Notes: generated by a model from the letters alone, not told the origin. DNA of 64,000 nt from Pararhodobacter sp. (GCF_034676545.1 NZ_JAUCBZ010000015.1:2821001-2885000), one strand, 5' to 3'; positions 34,340 through 44,339 are shown, numbered from the stretch's first letter. Program-made: numbers and translations.

Positions 34340-35301
34340 TACTGAATCACGCCGATCAGGCGGCTCAGGGCTTCGGTCTGGGCAATCACGCCGTCGATCC
34401 AGTCCTGAAAGTCGTCACCGACCTTGGTGAACGGGGCCAGACCATTGGCCTCCATGGCGGCTTGCCATTGGGGGCTGGCAGCGACGGCGGCCAGACGTTC
34501 GGCCCAGACGTTGAACTCGGCATCGGTGATACCGCCGGGAACATAGAGCCCGCGCCAATTCACCGCGACCACGTCATAGCCTTGCTCGCGCGCGGTGGGG
34601 ATATCCTCGAACCCGGGCACTCGCTCTTCGGTCAGAACCGCCAGCACGCGCACATCGCCCGAGCGCACAAAGCCCACGATCTCCGACATGTCGCCGGTCA
34701 TCGCCTGCGTGAAGCCGCCGATGGTCTGGGTGATCGCATCCGCGCCACCGTCAACCCCGATATAGCGGATCTGGGTGATGTCCTCGAGGCCCGCCGCCTG
34801 CAGGATCTGCAGCGGCTTCATATGATCAAAACCACCCACCGCCGAGCCACCGGCAAAGGCCACCGAGGTCGGATCGGCCAGAATCGCATCGACCATGTCA
34901 GTGAGCGACTGGAACGGGCTGTCGGCCGCGACCACGATCACGCCGGGATCGGCACCGATGGCCCCGACAAAGCGCACCTGATCCGCGGTCGAGCCGGCAT
35001 AAGCGTTCTGCGCCAGACGGGTGGTCGTGGCGGATGACGCTGCGACGATCAGATCGGGGTCGGTGTTGCGCTCGTTGACAACGTTGACGAAGGCCAAGCC
35101 ACCACCGGCACCGGCCATGTTGGTCACCTGAATCGGCGCATCGACGACGCCGATCTCGTACATGATGCTGCTGATCTGGCGGCAGGTGAAATCCCAGCCA
35201 CCACCCGGGTTGGCGGGGGCAATGCACTCGGTTGCGAATGCGGGCGCGGCAAGCGCCAAGGCGGCACCCATCGACAGGGCCCCGAACGTAAACTTGGTCA
35301 T
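34339..35301 (-). CDS. tctC: Tripartite tricarboxylate transporter substrate-binding protein TctC
   Basis: Periplasmic binding protein of 320 residues with signal peptide FGALSMGAALALAAPAFA. The Bug/TctC fold is shown by IAPANPGGGWDFTCRQI, VTNMAGAGGGLAFVNV and FAGGSAVGGFDHMK. ATG 35301 has TGGAGGAAACAC upstream, a strong site; 10 further residues up are not needed. It is the first gene of the operon, divergent from the tctDE two-component genes, which probably control it. Confidence 0.9.
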   Translation of the reverse strand: MTKFTFGALSMGAALALAAPAFATECIAPANPGGGWDFTCRQISSIMYEIGVVDAPIQVTNMAGAGGGLAFVNVVNERNTDPDLIVAASSATTTRLAQNAYAGSTADQVRFVGAIGADPGVIVVAADSPFQSLTDMVDAILADPTSVAFAGGSAVGGFDHMKPLQILQAAGLEDITQIRYIGVDGGADAITQTIGGFTQAMTGDMSEIVGFVRSGDVRVLAVLTEERVPGFEDIPTAREQGYDVVAVNWRGLYVPGGITDAEFNVWAERLAAVAASPQWQAAMEANGLAPFTKVGDDFQDWIDGVIAQTEALSRLIGVIQ

Positions 35302-35425
35302 GTGTTTCCTCCACAATGTCGGCAAGGGCAAACGTGTATGGTCACGCCCTCCCCCCTTGCATTCGGACAGCTTTCACTGAAAACCTTGCACAGACCTGTC
35401 ACGGACCCAAGAAAAGAGCCGCGCC

Positions 35426-36091
35426 ATGCGTTTTTTGCTCATCGAGGACAATCTGAACCTGGCGCAGTCGATCTGCGCGCGATTGTCTCTGGAAGGGCAC
35501 GCCGCCGATCATGCCTCCAGCCTCAGGGATGCCGAAGACCATCTTGCGGCGGCGGCCTACGACTTGATCTTGCTGGATATTACGCTGCCCGATGGGGATG
35601 GGCGCGACTTTCTGACCAAGCACCGCGCCGCACGATCCGATACACCGGTGATCGTGCTGACCGCGCGATCGGCGATCTCGGACCGGGTTGATACGCTGGA
35701 TCTGGGAGCCGACGACTATCTGACAAAACCCTTTGATTTCGCCGAGTTGGAGGCCCGCTGCCGGGCCGTGTTGCGCCGCCGTGGCGGCACGGTCTCGCCG
35801 CTTCAGCACTATGCCGATCTGGTTTTCGATCCGATGGGTGCCTGTGTCACGGTCAATGGCGAGGTGCGCGACCTGCGCAATCGCGAACTGCGATTGCTGG
35901 AAATCCTGCTGTCCGCGCCCGGTCGCATTCTGTCGAAAGACCAGCTTTGCGACCGTTTGTTTTCCTATTCCGAACCGGTCAGTGACAACGCAATCGAGGT
36001 TTATGTCGCCCGGCTGCGCCGCAAACTGGCCGGAAGCGAAGCACGGATCGAGACCAACCGCGGGCTTGGCTATCGGCTGACCGGCGGATGA
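35426..36091 (+). CDS. tctD: Response regulator, OmpR class (TctD-like)
   Basis: Response regulator of 221 residues. The receiver domain has the acidic pair in LLIEDNLNLAQ, the phosphorylated Asp in LILLDITLPDGDG and Lys in DDYLTKPFDFAEL. The C-terminal winged helix ends with SDNAIEVYVARLRRKL. It overlaps the sensor kinase by 4 bases and is divergent from tctCBA, so carboxylate-induced transcription of the transporter is the expected role. Confidence 0.88.
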   Translation: MRFLLIEDNLNLAQSICARLSLEGHAADHASSLRDAEDHLAAAAYDLILLDITLPDGDGRDFLTKHRAARSDTPVIVLTARSAISDRVDTLDLGADDYLTKPFDFAELEARCRAVLRRRGGTVSPLQHYADLVFDPMGACVTVNGEVRDLRNRELRLLEILLSAPGRILSKDQLCDRLFSYSEPVSDNAIEVYVARLRRKLAGSEARIETNRGLGYRLTGG

Positions 36092-37494
36092 CAGCGCCCG
36101 GCGACGCCCCTGCCCGCTTTCCCAGACGGCGACCCGCCAGCCTGAGGCGGCGCCTCGTGGTGCAGTTGATCGCCCTGTCGGCGGTGCTGGCGCTGATCCT
36201 CTATATCGCCGTCCGCGTGGGGGCCGAGCGCGCCTCCGAGGCCACGCTCGACGGCATTCTGGGGGCGGCGACCCTGGCCATTGCCGAGGAATTGCGCAGC
36301 GTCGAAGGTGGGGCCGAACTGGAGCTTTCGCCCGGCACCTTCTCGATGTTGGCGGCCATGGGCGAGGAGCGGATTTTCCATCGGCTCAATCTGGGCGGGT
36401 TGGCGGTGACCGGTTATCCGGATCTGCCGCTGCCCGATGAGACGCCCAGCGCGCTGACTGCCGTGTTTTATGATGCACCCTACCGCGATGCCGACCTGCG
36501 CTTGGCGGCGGTGGGGCGCAGCCTGATGATCGACAATCGCCCGACGCCCGTCCTGGTGATCGTCGGCCAGACCCGCGAAGGACAGCGCGCGATTGCACAG
36601 CAACTGGCGAACCGGGCGGCGGCGCTGGGTCTCGCGGTGTTTCTGATCGCCATACCGCTGAGCCTGCTGGCCGCGGGCACCCTGTTGCGCCCCATCGCGC
36701 GCCTGGCCGAGGCGGTCAGCCGGCGCGGCGGGCATGATCTGCGCCCGGTTCACCATCAGGCCCCCGCCGAGTTGCAGCCCCTGGTCGCGCAACTCAACGC
36801 CTTCATCGCGCGCTTGCGCAGCACCCTGACGCAAACCGAAACGTTCATTGCCGAGGCCGCGCACCACATTCGCACCCCCTTGGCCACGCTGCGTTCCGAA
36901 GCCGAGATCGCCCTGCGGCAATCCGATGACGAACCCACCCGCATCCACCTGCGCAACATGATCCGCGCGACCGAGGAAAGCGCGCGGTCCGCCAGCCAGC
37001 TTCTGGACCACGCCACCGTCGTGTTCCGCGCCGAACAACACGCCAAGGATCGGGTCGATCTGGGCGCGATGACGGCGGCGCTGGTGGCACGGTTCAGACC
37101 CACCGCCGACCTCAAGGACATGCAATTCACCGTCACCTTGCCCGATGAAAGGCTGGAAACAGTGGGCGATGCCGTGTTGATCGAAGCGGCCCTGCGCAAC
37201 TTGCTGGACAACGCGCTGAAATACTCGCCCGCCGACAGCACTGTGAGCATAACCGTGCAGCGCGATGGTGCCTTTGCGCGGCTGCGCGTTTGCGACGAAG
37301 GAAGCGGGCTGAACGGCGAGACCCTGCCCGTTCTGTCACAAAGATTCCGGCGCGGCACGAATGTGGGCCAGATCGTCGGCTCAGGGCTTGGGTTGACCAT
37401 CGTCGCCGAAACCGTGGCCGCCATGCAGGGGCGGTTTGAACTGATCGACAGAAAGGAGGGCGGCACATGCGCAACGCTCTGGTTTCCGCTTTAG
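36088..37494 (+). CDS. tctE: Sensor histidine kinase (TctE-like)
   Basis: Membrane kinase of 468 residues. The first span is LVVQLIALSAVLALILYIAV and a periplasmic sensing part covers about 50-170. The second span is AAALGLAVFLIAIPLSLLAA. The H box FIAEAAHHIRTPLATL contains the phosphorylated His, the N box is NLLDNALKYSPADS and the G box GSGLGLTIVAETV. It overlaps the response regulator by 4 bases and the following solute-binding gene by 28. Confidence 0.88.
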   Translation: MTAPGDAPARFPRRRPASLRRRLVVQLIALSAVLALILYIAVRVGAERASEATLDGILGAATLAIAEELRSVEGGAELELSPGTFSMLAAMGEERIFHRLNLGGLAVTGYPDLPLPDETPSALTAVFYDAPYRDADLRLAAVGRSLMIDNRPTPVLVIVGQTREGQRAIAQQLANRAAALGLAVFLIAIPLSLLAAGTLLRPIARLAEAVSRRGGHDLRPVHHQAPAELQPLVAQLNAFIARLRSTLTQTETFIAEAAHHIRTPLATLRSEAEIALRQSDDEPTRIHLRNMIRATEESARSASQLLDHATVVFRAEQHAKDRVDLGAMTAALVARFRPTADLKDMQFTVTLPDERLETVGDAVLIEAALRNLLDNALKYSPADSTVSITVQRDGAFARLRVCDEGSGLNGETLPVLSQRFRRGTNVGQIVGSGLGLTIVAETVAAMQGRFELIDRKEGGTCATLWFPL

Positions 37495-38511
37495 GCGTCC
37501 TTGCGCTGCTGATGCTGTTCAGCCCTGCGCACGCCTTTGACATCGAGGACGAGCGGCGGTTTGGCCCCGCCGATGCCACGCGCGAGATTACCGTCCTCTC
37601 GACCACCGATATCGCGCTTTTTGCACCCTTGGCAGAGGCATTTCTGGCGCGCACGCCCGGCGTTGCCCTGCACTATGTGCAGGCCACCAGTCATCAGGTG
37701 CACGCCGCCATCGACACCGAACATGCGGGTTTTGATCTGGTCAGTTCCTCGGCGATGGATTTGCAGATGAAGCTGGCCAATGACGGATTCAGCCGCCCGC
37801 TCCCCCTCGGATATCATTGCCGCCCTGCCCGATTGGGCACGCTGGCGTGATCGTCTGGTGGCGATTGCGCAAGAGCCGGTGGTCCTGCTGCTGGCCACCG
37901 ACGCCCTGCCCGAGGGCACGCCGCCGCCCCGGTCGCGACGCGACCTGATCGCCCTGTTGCGCGACAATGCGCCGATTTTCGAAGGCCATATCGGCACTTA
38001 CGATCCGGTCATTTCAGGCGCGGGCTTTCTGTTCCTGACCCAGGACGCCCGCATGTCCGATACCATCTGGCGTCTGGCCGAGGTGATGGGGCGGCTCAAT
38101 ACACGGCTGTTCTGCTGCTCGGGCGACATGATCGACCGGTTGCGCAGCGGGGATTTGCTGATGGCCTATAATGTCTTGGGTAGCTACGCGGTGGCGCGGC
38201 TGACGCCCGAGGACGGCGTCGAGGTGATCTTGCTGGAAGATTTCACCATCACCCTGCAACGCACGGCTTTGGTTCCCGCAAATGCCGCAAACCCTGACCT
38301 TGGCGTCGCGCTGCTCCGGTTTCTGCTGTCGCCAGAGGGTCAGGCCATTCAGGCACAAGCCACCGGGCAGCCGCCCCTGACCGCCGAGGCCTTTCGCCGC
38401 CAACCCCATCTGCGCCCCATTCGGCTGGACCCCGGGTTGCTGGCCCATCTCGACACGATGACCCGCACGCGGTTTCTGGCGGAATGGACTGCGGCGCTGG
38501 ACCAACCCTGA
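37467..38511 (+). pseudogene. Extracellular solute-binding protein linked to tctDE, frameshifted
   Basis: The gene starts at ATG 37467 (AAAGGAGGGCGGCAC in front), inside the kinase gene, with a signal peptide LGVLALLMLFSPAHAFD and the binding-protein segment ITVLSTTDIALFAPLAEAF. The frame breaks near 37806 and stops at 37850. The remaining two thirds (ALPDWARWRDRLVAIAQEP to the C-terminus) continue in the +1 frame to 38511. Dropping one C from the CCCCC run at 37802-37806 restores a protein of about 347 residues. It is either a recent mutation or a homopolymer sequencing error. It may be a periplasmic accessory to the TctE sensor. Confidence 0.72.
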
Positions 38512-38537
38512 CCTTGTTGCCCGCATAGGAGGCCTCG

Positions 38538-39998
38538 ATGACCCGTCCAACCACCCGATTTACCGGCCCCGATCTTTGTGCCCTCTCCGCGCGCGAGGCG
38601 GTGCGCTTGCTCAAACGCAAAGACCTCTCACCCGGCGATGTGCTGGCCGCCGCCGAAGCGCGCATCAAGCAGGTCGAACCACAGGTGAATGCCGTGGTGA
38701 TCCGGGCCGGCGCGCGGGCGCGACAGCAGTTGGACAGCCTTGCAGGTTTTGCCGACCAGAACACCGATGAGCCGGGTTGGCTGGCCGGATTGCCAATTGC
38801 GATCAAGGACTTGACGCTGGTCTCTGACCTGCCCGCGACCTTTGGTTCCGCGGCCCTGAAAGACCAGATCGCCACCCAAAGCGACCCGCTGGTTGAACGC
38901 CTTGAGGCACGCGGCGGCGTGATCGCGGGCAAGACCAACACCCCCGAATTCGGCGCCGGCGGCAATACCTGGAATGCGGTGTTCGGGCAAACGCGCAACC
39001 CGTGGAACACGGCGCGCAATGCGGGTGGCTCCTCGGGCGGGGCGGCGGTCTCGTTGGCGACGGGCGAGGTCTGGCTCAGCCACGGCTCGGATCTTGCGGG
39101 CAGTCTGCGCACCCCGGCGGCGTTGTGTGGCGTGGTCGGGCTGCGGCCCACACCCGGCCGCTGCGGTGGCGGCCCTGCGGCGACGGCCTTTGCCATCGAG
39201 GGGATCTCCGGGCCAATGGCGCGCGACACCCGCGATCTGGCGCTGTTTCTCGATGCGATGGCCGGCTATGACCCACGCCAACCGATCAGCCTCGAGGCCC
39301 CGTCGGTGCCGTTTCAAACCGCGATCATGGCCCCGGATCGCCACTTGCGCATTGCCTTTGCCGAGGATCAAAACGGCTTCGCACCCGTCGAGCCTGAAAT
39401 CCGCACGGTTTTGCGCCGCGCGATGGAACAGGTGCAATCGGCAGGTCATGGCGTTGATCAGGCCTGCCCGGACCTGCCTGATCTGTACCGAACCTATATC
39501 ACCTTGCGCGGGGTGCATTACGGCAGCATCAACGCCTATCTGCCCGCCCATGTGCAAGCCGCGTTCAAGGACACGCTGCGCCAGAACGCGGAAACCGGGC
39601 GAAATCTGACCACCGCGCAGATTTATGACGCGATGCGCCAGCGCACTGTCCTGTACCACATCATGCGCCAGTTCCTTGAGCGCTACGACGTGCTGGCGAT
39701 CCCGGTTATCGGGCTCGAGGCCGGTCCGGCGGAGCAGGAATATCCGCTGTTTGTCGATGGTCAACCGATGCTGGATTATGTGGATTGGCTGCGGTTTTCC
39801 TTTCTCGCGACGACCACCGCCCTGCCCGCCCTGTCGCTGCCCGCGGGGTTCACCCGCAGCGGCATGCCGGTGGGGGTGCAACTGATCGGCCCGCCGCGTG
39901 GCGAGGCGACGTTGCTGCACGCCGCGCGCCAGATCGAGGATATTCTGGCGCTTCCCGCCCAGCCGATCGACCCGATGCCTGCGCGCCCCACAGGCTGA
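38538..39998 (+). CDS. Amidase (amidase signature family)
   Basis: Ser-cisSer-Lys amidase of 486 residues that hydrolyses a carboxamide to acid and ammonia. The triad is readable: Lys90 in LPIAIKDL, cis-Ser165 in NAGGSSGGAA and nucleophile Ser189 in GSDLAGSLRTPA; the 24-residue gap between the two serines is the family norm. It is followed 98 bases later by malonyl-CoA synthetase, suggesting a malonamic-acid-type substrate, but the family is broad. AGGAGGCCTCG precedes ATG. Confidence 0.87.
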   Translation: MTRPTTRFTGPDLCALSAREAVRLLKRKDLSPGDVLAAAEARIKQVEPQVNAVVIRAGARARQQLDSLAGFADQNTDEPGWLAGLPIAIKDLTLVSDLPATFGSAALKDQIATQSDPLVERLEARGGVIAGKTNTPEFGAGGNTWNAVFGQTRNPWNTARNAGGSSGGAAVSLATGEVWLSHGSDLAGSLRTPAALCGVVGLRPTPGRCGGGPAATAFAIEGISGPMARDTRDLALFLDAMAGYDPRQPISLEAPSVPFQTAIMAPDRHLRIAFAEDQNGFAPVEPEIRTVLRRAMEQVQSAGHGVDQACPDLPDLYRTYITLRGVHYGSINAYLPAHVQAAFKDTLRQNAETGRNLTTAQIYDAMRQRTVLYHIMRQFLERYDVLAIPVIGLEAGPAEQEYPLFVDGQPMLDYVDWLRFSFLATTTALPALSLPAGFTRSGMPVGVQLIGPPRGEATLLHAARQIEDILALPAQPIDPMPARPTG

Positions 39999-40096
39999 CA
40001 GCATCCCCTCTACGCATCTCATCGAGCGGCTTGTACTTTGGCCGCATCCTGCGAAACTGCCCGGCAAACCACCTGAGAAACCACCTGGAACACCTG

Positions 40097-41614
40097 ATGC
40101 CAAACCCCCTCTTTGATACGCTCTTTGCACCGCTCGAAAACCGCGCAACGCCCGTGTTGATCCTGCCGGACGGCACAACGATCAGCGGCTCGGCGTTTTT
40201 TGCGATGATCGCGCGGGCTGCGGGGGCCTTGCGGGCCTGCGGCGTCGAACCCGGCGACCGGGTTGCCGTGCAAATCGCCAAAACGCCCGAGGCGCTGGCG
40301 GTTTACGGCGCGGCGGTCGCGGTGGGGGCCATTTTCTTGCCGCTGAATACCGCCTATACCCCGTCCGAAGTGGCTTATTTCGTCGGCAATGCCACGCCGA
40401 AACTGGTGCTTGGCGATCCCGCGCAAATCGACGCGCTGACCCCGATCACCGCCCGGCATGGCGCAAGGCTGATGGCCTTGGGGGCGGACGGCACGGGGGA
40501 TTTCACCGATCTCGCCAAGGCCCAGCCCGACGACATGACCGTTGCCAACCGCACCGAGGACGATCTCGCCGCGTTCCTCTATACCTCGGGCACCACCGGG
40601 CGCTCGAAGGGGGCGATGCTGTCGCAACTGAACCTGTTGTCGAATGCCCGGGCGCTGGTTGATCTGTGGCGCTTCACGGCCGATGACGTGTTGCTGCACG
40701 CGCTGCCGATCTTCCACACGCATGGGCTGTTCGTGGCGACGCATGTGGCGCTGCTGTCGGGCGCGTCGATGGTGTTCCTGCCCGGCTTTGACCTTGACAC
40801 CATGATCCGCCTGATGCCGCAAGCCACCAGCGTGATGGGCGTGCCGACCTTCTACACACGGTTTCTGGGTGACCCGCGCTTCAACCGCGACTTGACGGCA
40901 CATATGCGGCTGTTCATCTCGGGCTCGGCGCCGTTGCTGGCCGAAACGCATCTGGACTTCGAGGCCCGCACCGGTCACCGCATTCTGGAACGCTACGGCA
41001 TGACGGAAACCAACATGATCACCTCGAACCCCTATGACGGCGAGCGCCGCGCGGGCACCGTGGGCTTTCCATTGCCGGGCGTCGAGGTCAAGATCACCGA
41101 CCCCGCCACCGGCGCGACTTTGCCGCGCCGCGAAACCGGCATGATCGAGGTGCGCGGCCCGAATGTGTTCCAAGGCTACTGGCAAATGCCCGAAAAGACC
41201 CGCGAGGAATTGCGCGAGAATGGCTATTTCCAGACCGGCGATCTGGGGGTCGTGGATGCGGGTGGCTATCTGTCGATTGTCGGGCGGCAAAAGGATCTGA
41301 TCATTTCGGGCGGGTACAATATCTATCCCAAAGAGATCGAACTGGTTCTGGATGCGCAACCCGGCGTGCTGGAATCCGCCGTTGTCGGTGTTCCGCATCC
41401 CGAATTCGGCGAAGGCGTGCTGGCGGTTCTGGTGCCGCGAGAGGGTCAGGGGCCCGACGTCAACGCCATCGAGGCCGCCCTGAAAACCCAGCTTGCGCGG
41501 TTCAAGCAGCCCAAGGGCTATGTGATCCGCGACAGCCTGCCACGCAACACGATGGGCAAGGTGCAAAAGAACGCGTTGCGAGAGGCCTATGCGGATCGGT
41601 TGACCAAGGGCTAG
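40097..41614 (+). CDS. matB: Malonyl-CoA synthetase (MatB)
   Basis: AMP-forming ligase of 505 residues that converts malonate (or methylmalonate) to its CoA thioester. It shows the ATP loop YTSGTTGRSKGAMLSQ, the MatB-style segments IFHTHGLFVATHVALLSG and YGMTETNMITSNPYDGERR, and the catalytic Lys in NTMGKVQKNALRE. The arginine within the third segment fits carboxylate recognition. ATG 40097 is the family start; the frame is open 312 bases further upstream. No malonyl-CoA decarboxylase gene is nearby. Its stop shares CTAG with the convergent DUF1501 gene. Confidence 0.87.
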   Translation: MPNPLFDTLFAPLENRATPVLILPDGTTISGSAFFAMIARAAGALRACGVEPGDRVAVQIAKTPEALAVYGAAVAVGAIFLPLNTAYTPSEVAYFVGNATPKLVLGDPAQIDALTPITARHGARLMALGADGTGDFTDLAKAQPDDMTVANRTEDDLAAFLYTSGTTGRSKGAMLSQLNLLSNARALVDLWRFTADDVLLHALPIFHTHGLFVATHVALLSGASMVFLPGFDLDTMIRLMPQATSVMGVPTFYTRFLGDPRFNRDLTAHMRLFISGSAPLLAETHLDFEARTGHRILERYGMTETNMITSNPYDGERRAGTVGFPLPGVEVKITDPATGATLPRRETGMIEVRGPNVFQGYWQMPEKTREELRENGYFQTGDLGVVDAGGYLSIVGRQKDLIISGGYNIYPKEIELVLDAQPGVLESAVVGVPHPEFGEGVLAVLVPREGQGPDVNAIEAALKTQLARFKQPKGYVIRDSLPRNTMGKVQKNALREAYADRLTKG

Positions 41615-42777
41615 AGGCGGATCAGCCCGCTCATTGGCTCCGAGGCCAGGCTATCGGGAAAGACCACCTGCTCCACATAGCCCGCGTCCAGCCCGAGGTG
41701 GTCGATCAAGACCGCCTTGAACAGGCTCTCGCAGTCGTTGCGTGCGGCGACGTCGCGCCCCTCGAACAGGGCGCTGGCTGACAGGCCCGGCCAATCGCCA
41801 GCGATACGCCCGCCCGTCACCGCACCCCCCGCGATCATCGCCAGCCCGCCCGTGCCGTGATCGGTGCCCTGATTGCCGTTTTCACCCGCGGTTCGGCCAA
41901 ATTCCGACGCGACCACCACCACGGTGTTGGCCCAGTCGCGTCCCAACCCGCTGCGCAGGTCCAGAATCCCTTGCGTCAACCCGCCCAGCAAGCGGTTCAA
42001 ACGCCCACGTTGCCCGGCATGGGTATCCCAGCCGAGCATCTCCATCGCGGCAATGCGCGGGCCGGTCGGGCGGGTCAGAAACTCAGCCGCAACCCGCGCC
42101 GACACCGCGAAATCCTGATTGGCCAGCGGTTGATTGGTCATGCCGGTCATCTCCGGGTCGGGCACATCCTGCGCGTCGTTGAAGGCGCGCGCAAACAGCG
42201 CATCCGTGCGGTACAGGGCCCCAAGCCGCGCCAGAAAATCGTCATCCACCTCGGGCAGAGGTGAATTCGCGTAGGTCTGGATTTCGGCCTCGCCCTGCAA
42301 GATCAGCGGCACAGTTGGCCCCAGCGCCAGCCCCAACCGACGATCGCCGCCGTTCAGCCCGATGATCGCGCGGCTCAGCCAGCCGTCGCGCGCGCCAAAC
42401 GGGCGACCCGAACCATTCTCGAGCACGTTTTGCCCGTCAAAATGCGACCGGTTCCGGTAGCGCGTCGAGGCGGCGGGCACGAAGGACAGCTCACCCGCCT
42501 GGTACAGCGGAAGCAGCCCGGCCAAGGCCTCGTTCAGCCCGAAATAGCCGTCGAGACTGATCACCTCGGACGCGCCCAAGGCCAGCCGGGGCCGCAACTG
42601 CCCATAGCGCGGGTCGCCAAACGGGGCCAAGGCGTGCAACCCGTCCAACCCGCCGCGCAGAAAGATGAACACGAACCGTTTGTCACCCGGCGTCGTGGCA
42701 AAGGCCATGCGGGTCGCGCCCGAGGTCGCCAAAAGCCCGGCGCAGGCACCCTGCAAAAACGCGCGGCGATGCAGCAT
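41611..42777 (-). CDS. DUF1501-family protein, Tat-exported
   Basis: Protein of 388 residues with a twin-arginine signal (HRRAFLQGACAGLLATSGA), so folded before export. DUF1501 proteins belong to the alkaline-phosphatase/sulfatase-like superfamily; FVFIFLRGGLDGLHALAPFG and the C-terminal VVVASEFGRTAGENGNQGTDHG are hallmarks. It begins 2 bases after the DUF1800 gene ends and forms the usual DUF1800-DUF1501 operon. The function of the pair is not established. Confidence 0.85.
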   Translation of the reverse strand: MLHRRAFLQGACAGLLATSGATRMAFATTPGDKRFVFIFLRGGLDGLHALAPFGDPRYGQLRPRLALGASEVISLDGYFGLNEALAGLLPLYQAGELSFVPAASTRYRNRSHFDGQNVLENGSGRPFGARDGWLSRAIIGLNGGDRRLGLALGPTVPLILQGEAEIQTYANSPLPEVDDDFLARLGALYRTDALFARAFNDAQDVPDPEMTGMTNQPLANQDFAVSARVAAEFLTRPTGPRIAAMEMLGWDTHAGQRGRLNRLLGGLTQGILDLRSGLGRDWANTVVVVASEFGRTAGENGNQGTDHGTGGLAMIAGGAVTGGRIAGDWPGLSASALFEGRDVAARNDCESLFKAVLIDHLGLDAGYVEQVVFPDSLASEPMSGLIRL

Positions 42778-42779
42778 GG

Positions 42780-44141
42780 CTATCTCCTTTGAAATTCGGG
42801 GCTGACGAGGATCATCGCCAACGCAGCATCCCCTGACGGCGCGCGCGCGACCCATTGGTGCAGGTCATCACTGGCAACCGGGCCGACGACATCATCGAGA
42901 AACTGCTGCGGGATCAGTGACGCCGGCAACAGGCCAGAAAACCGGCGCGCCCATTCGATCCGCCGCATCAGGGCCTCGGGCGCGATCCAGTGGCCTGCGG
43001 TATCGCCCCAGCCCGCGGGTGACGGCGCGGCAAAGGGGAAATGCCCCATCAGGCTGAGCGGCTGAAAAATATCCTGTTGCGTGGCCCGGATGCGCCCTGC
43101 CGCACGATGCACCGCGATGACATATTCATAGGCCGTTTTCACCTTGGCCAGCGGGTCCGCCCAAGCCTGCGGCAAGGCGACGACTGCGCGGGTCACCTCG
43201 GCCAGATCGCCGTCAGTGTCTTGAAAAACCTGCGCGATTTGCGCCACCGCATCGGCGGGCGGATCATCGGCCACGAAATGCCGAACCAGTTTGGTGGCGA
43301 TATGGCGCGCCGTTGCCGGGTGGCGCGCAAGGTCGTCAAGCACCGCCATCCCCTCGTCGGCACCGTTTTCATCATAGCGCCGCCCCAGAATGATCTTCGC
43401 CCCCGGTTCGTGATAGTCGGGCCGGAATTCAAACCCGCCTTGCACCGGTCTCTGATCATTGGGATAGCGCACCCCGCCATGCGTCCAGCCGGTGATGACC
43501 TTGGCAAAGGCCACGATATCGTCCTGAGAATAGCCGCCATCGACGCCCAAAGTATGCAGTTCCAAGATCTCCCGTGCGAGGTTTTCGTTCAGGGCGCTTG
43601 GGTTGCCGCGCCGCGCGCGTGCTTGCCCGGCCTGCGAATTCGGACCGACGGACCAGGTGTTATCTAGATACACGATCATGCAAGGATGGCGCACGACGGC
43701 CTTGAGCATCTCCGCAAACCGCCCGAAAACCTGCGGCAGGATAACCTCGCGCTCATAGGCCGGAATCGCCGGCGCGATGAGCCGCTGGGTGTTCGACACC
43801 GTGAAATGATTGGACCAGAACATCACCATACGGTCCACAAAAGGCCGGTTCGAGGCAATCATCAGCCGCGCGCGCGTGACCAGCGACGGGTTGAACTCTT
43901 GCCGATAGCCCCAACGGATCGCCGCGCGGCGCGCCTCGGGGCTTTCAAGGTTGGCCTCGAAGATCCGACGCAAGATCTCGTGCGACGTCTGACGGTTGCG
44001 ATAGAGGCGCGGCGCGGTCTGGTGCGGCGTGATCTGCGCCAGAACCCAACCCAAAGGGTCATTGCCGATGCGTTCCGCGTCACCCGGTGCGGCGCCCAAG
44101 CCAAATCGGTTGAGGGCGATGAAACTTGCAATATCCCGCAT
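42780..44141 (-). CDS. DUF1800-family protein
   Basis: Protein of 453 residues with the family N-terminus FIALNRFGLGAAPGDAERI. It also has MVMFWSNHFTVS and NENLAREILELHTLGVDGGY, a segment that labels this family. ATG 44141 has GAAGGGGCGTGCC upstream; a longer frame of 28 extra residues is not family-like. It is the first gene of a DUF1800-DUF1501 operon. Its biochemical role is unknown. Confidence 0.85.
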   Translation of the reverse strand: MRDIASFIALNRFGLGAAPGDAERIGNDPLGWVLAQITPHQTAPRLYRNRQTSHEILRRIFEANLESPEARRAAIRWGYRQEFNPSLVTRARLMIASNRPFVDRMVMFWSNHFTVSNTQRLIAPAIPAYEREVILPQVFGRFAEMLKAVVRHPCMIVYLDNTWSVGPNSQAGQARARRGNPSALNENLAREILELHTLGVDGGYSQDDIVAFAKVITGWTHGGVRYPNDQRPVQGGFEFRPDYHEPGAKIILGRRYDENGADEGMAVLDDLARHPATARHIATKLVRHFVADDPPADAVAQIAQVFQDTDGDLAEVTRAVVALPQAWADPLAKVKTAYEYVIAVHRAAGRIRATQQDIFQPLSLMGHFPFAAPSPAGWGDTAGHWIAPEALMRRIEWARRFSGLLPASLIPQQFLDDVVGPVASDDLHQWVARAPSGDAALAMILVSPEFQRR

Positions 44142-44339
44142 GGCACGCCCCTTCGATCCCAAAACCCTGTCGCTGACCCAGCCGTCGCGGATGATTGCGC
44201 TCAGTTCTACACCACACCGTGCCATTTGTGATCTGCGAATGCCTCAACTCGTTGTGACGTCTCCCAAAGGCCGGGCTGGCGCGATTGGCCCGGTACGGGT
44301 ATGCTTTGCGAAAATCGGCTGAGATGTCAGGCACCTGTG

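Noticed and set aside
38628..40178. Open frame of about 516 codons antisense to the amidase gene
   Set aside because: The amidase triad and length on the plus strand are unambiguous; the antisense frame has no recognisable domain.
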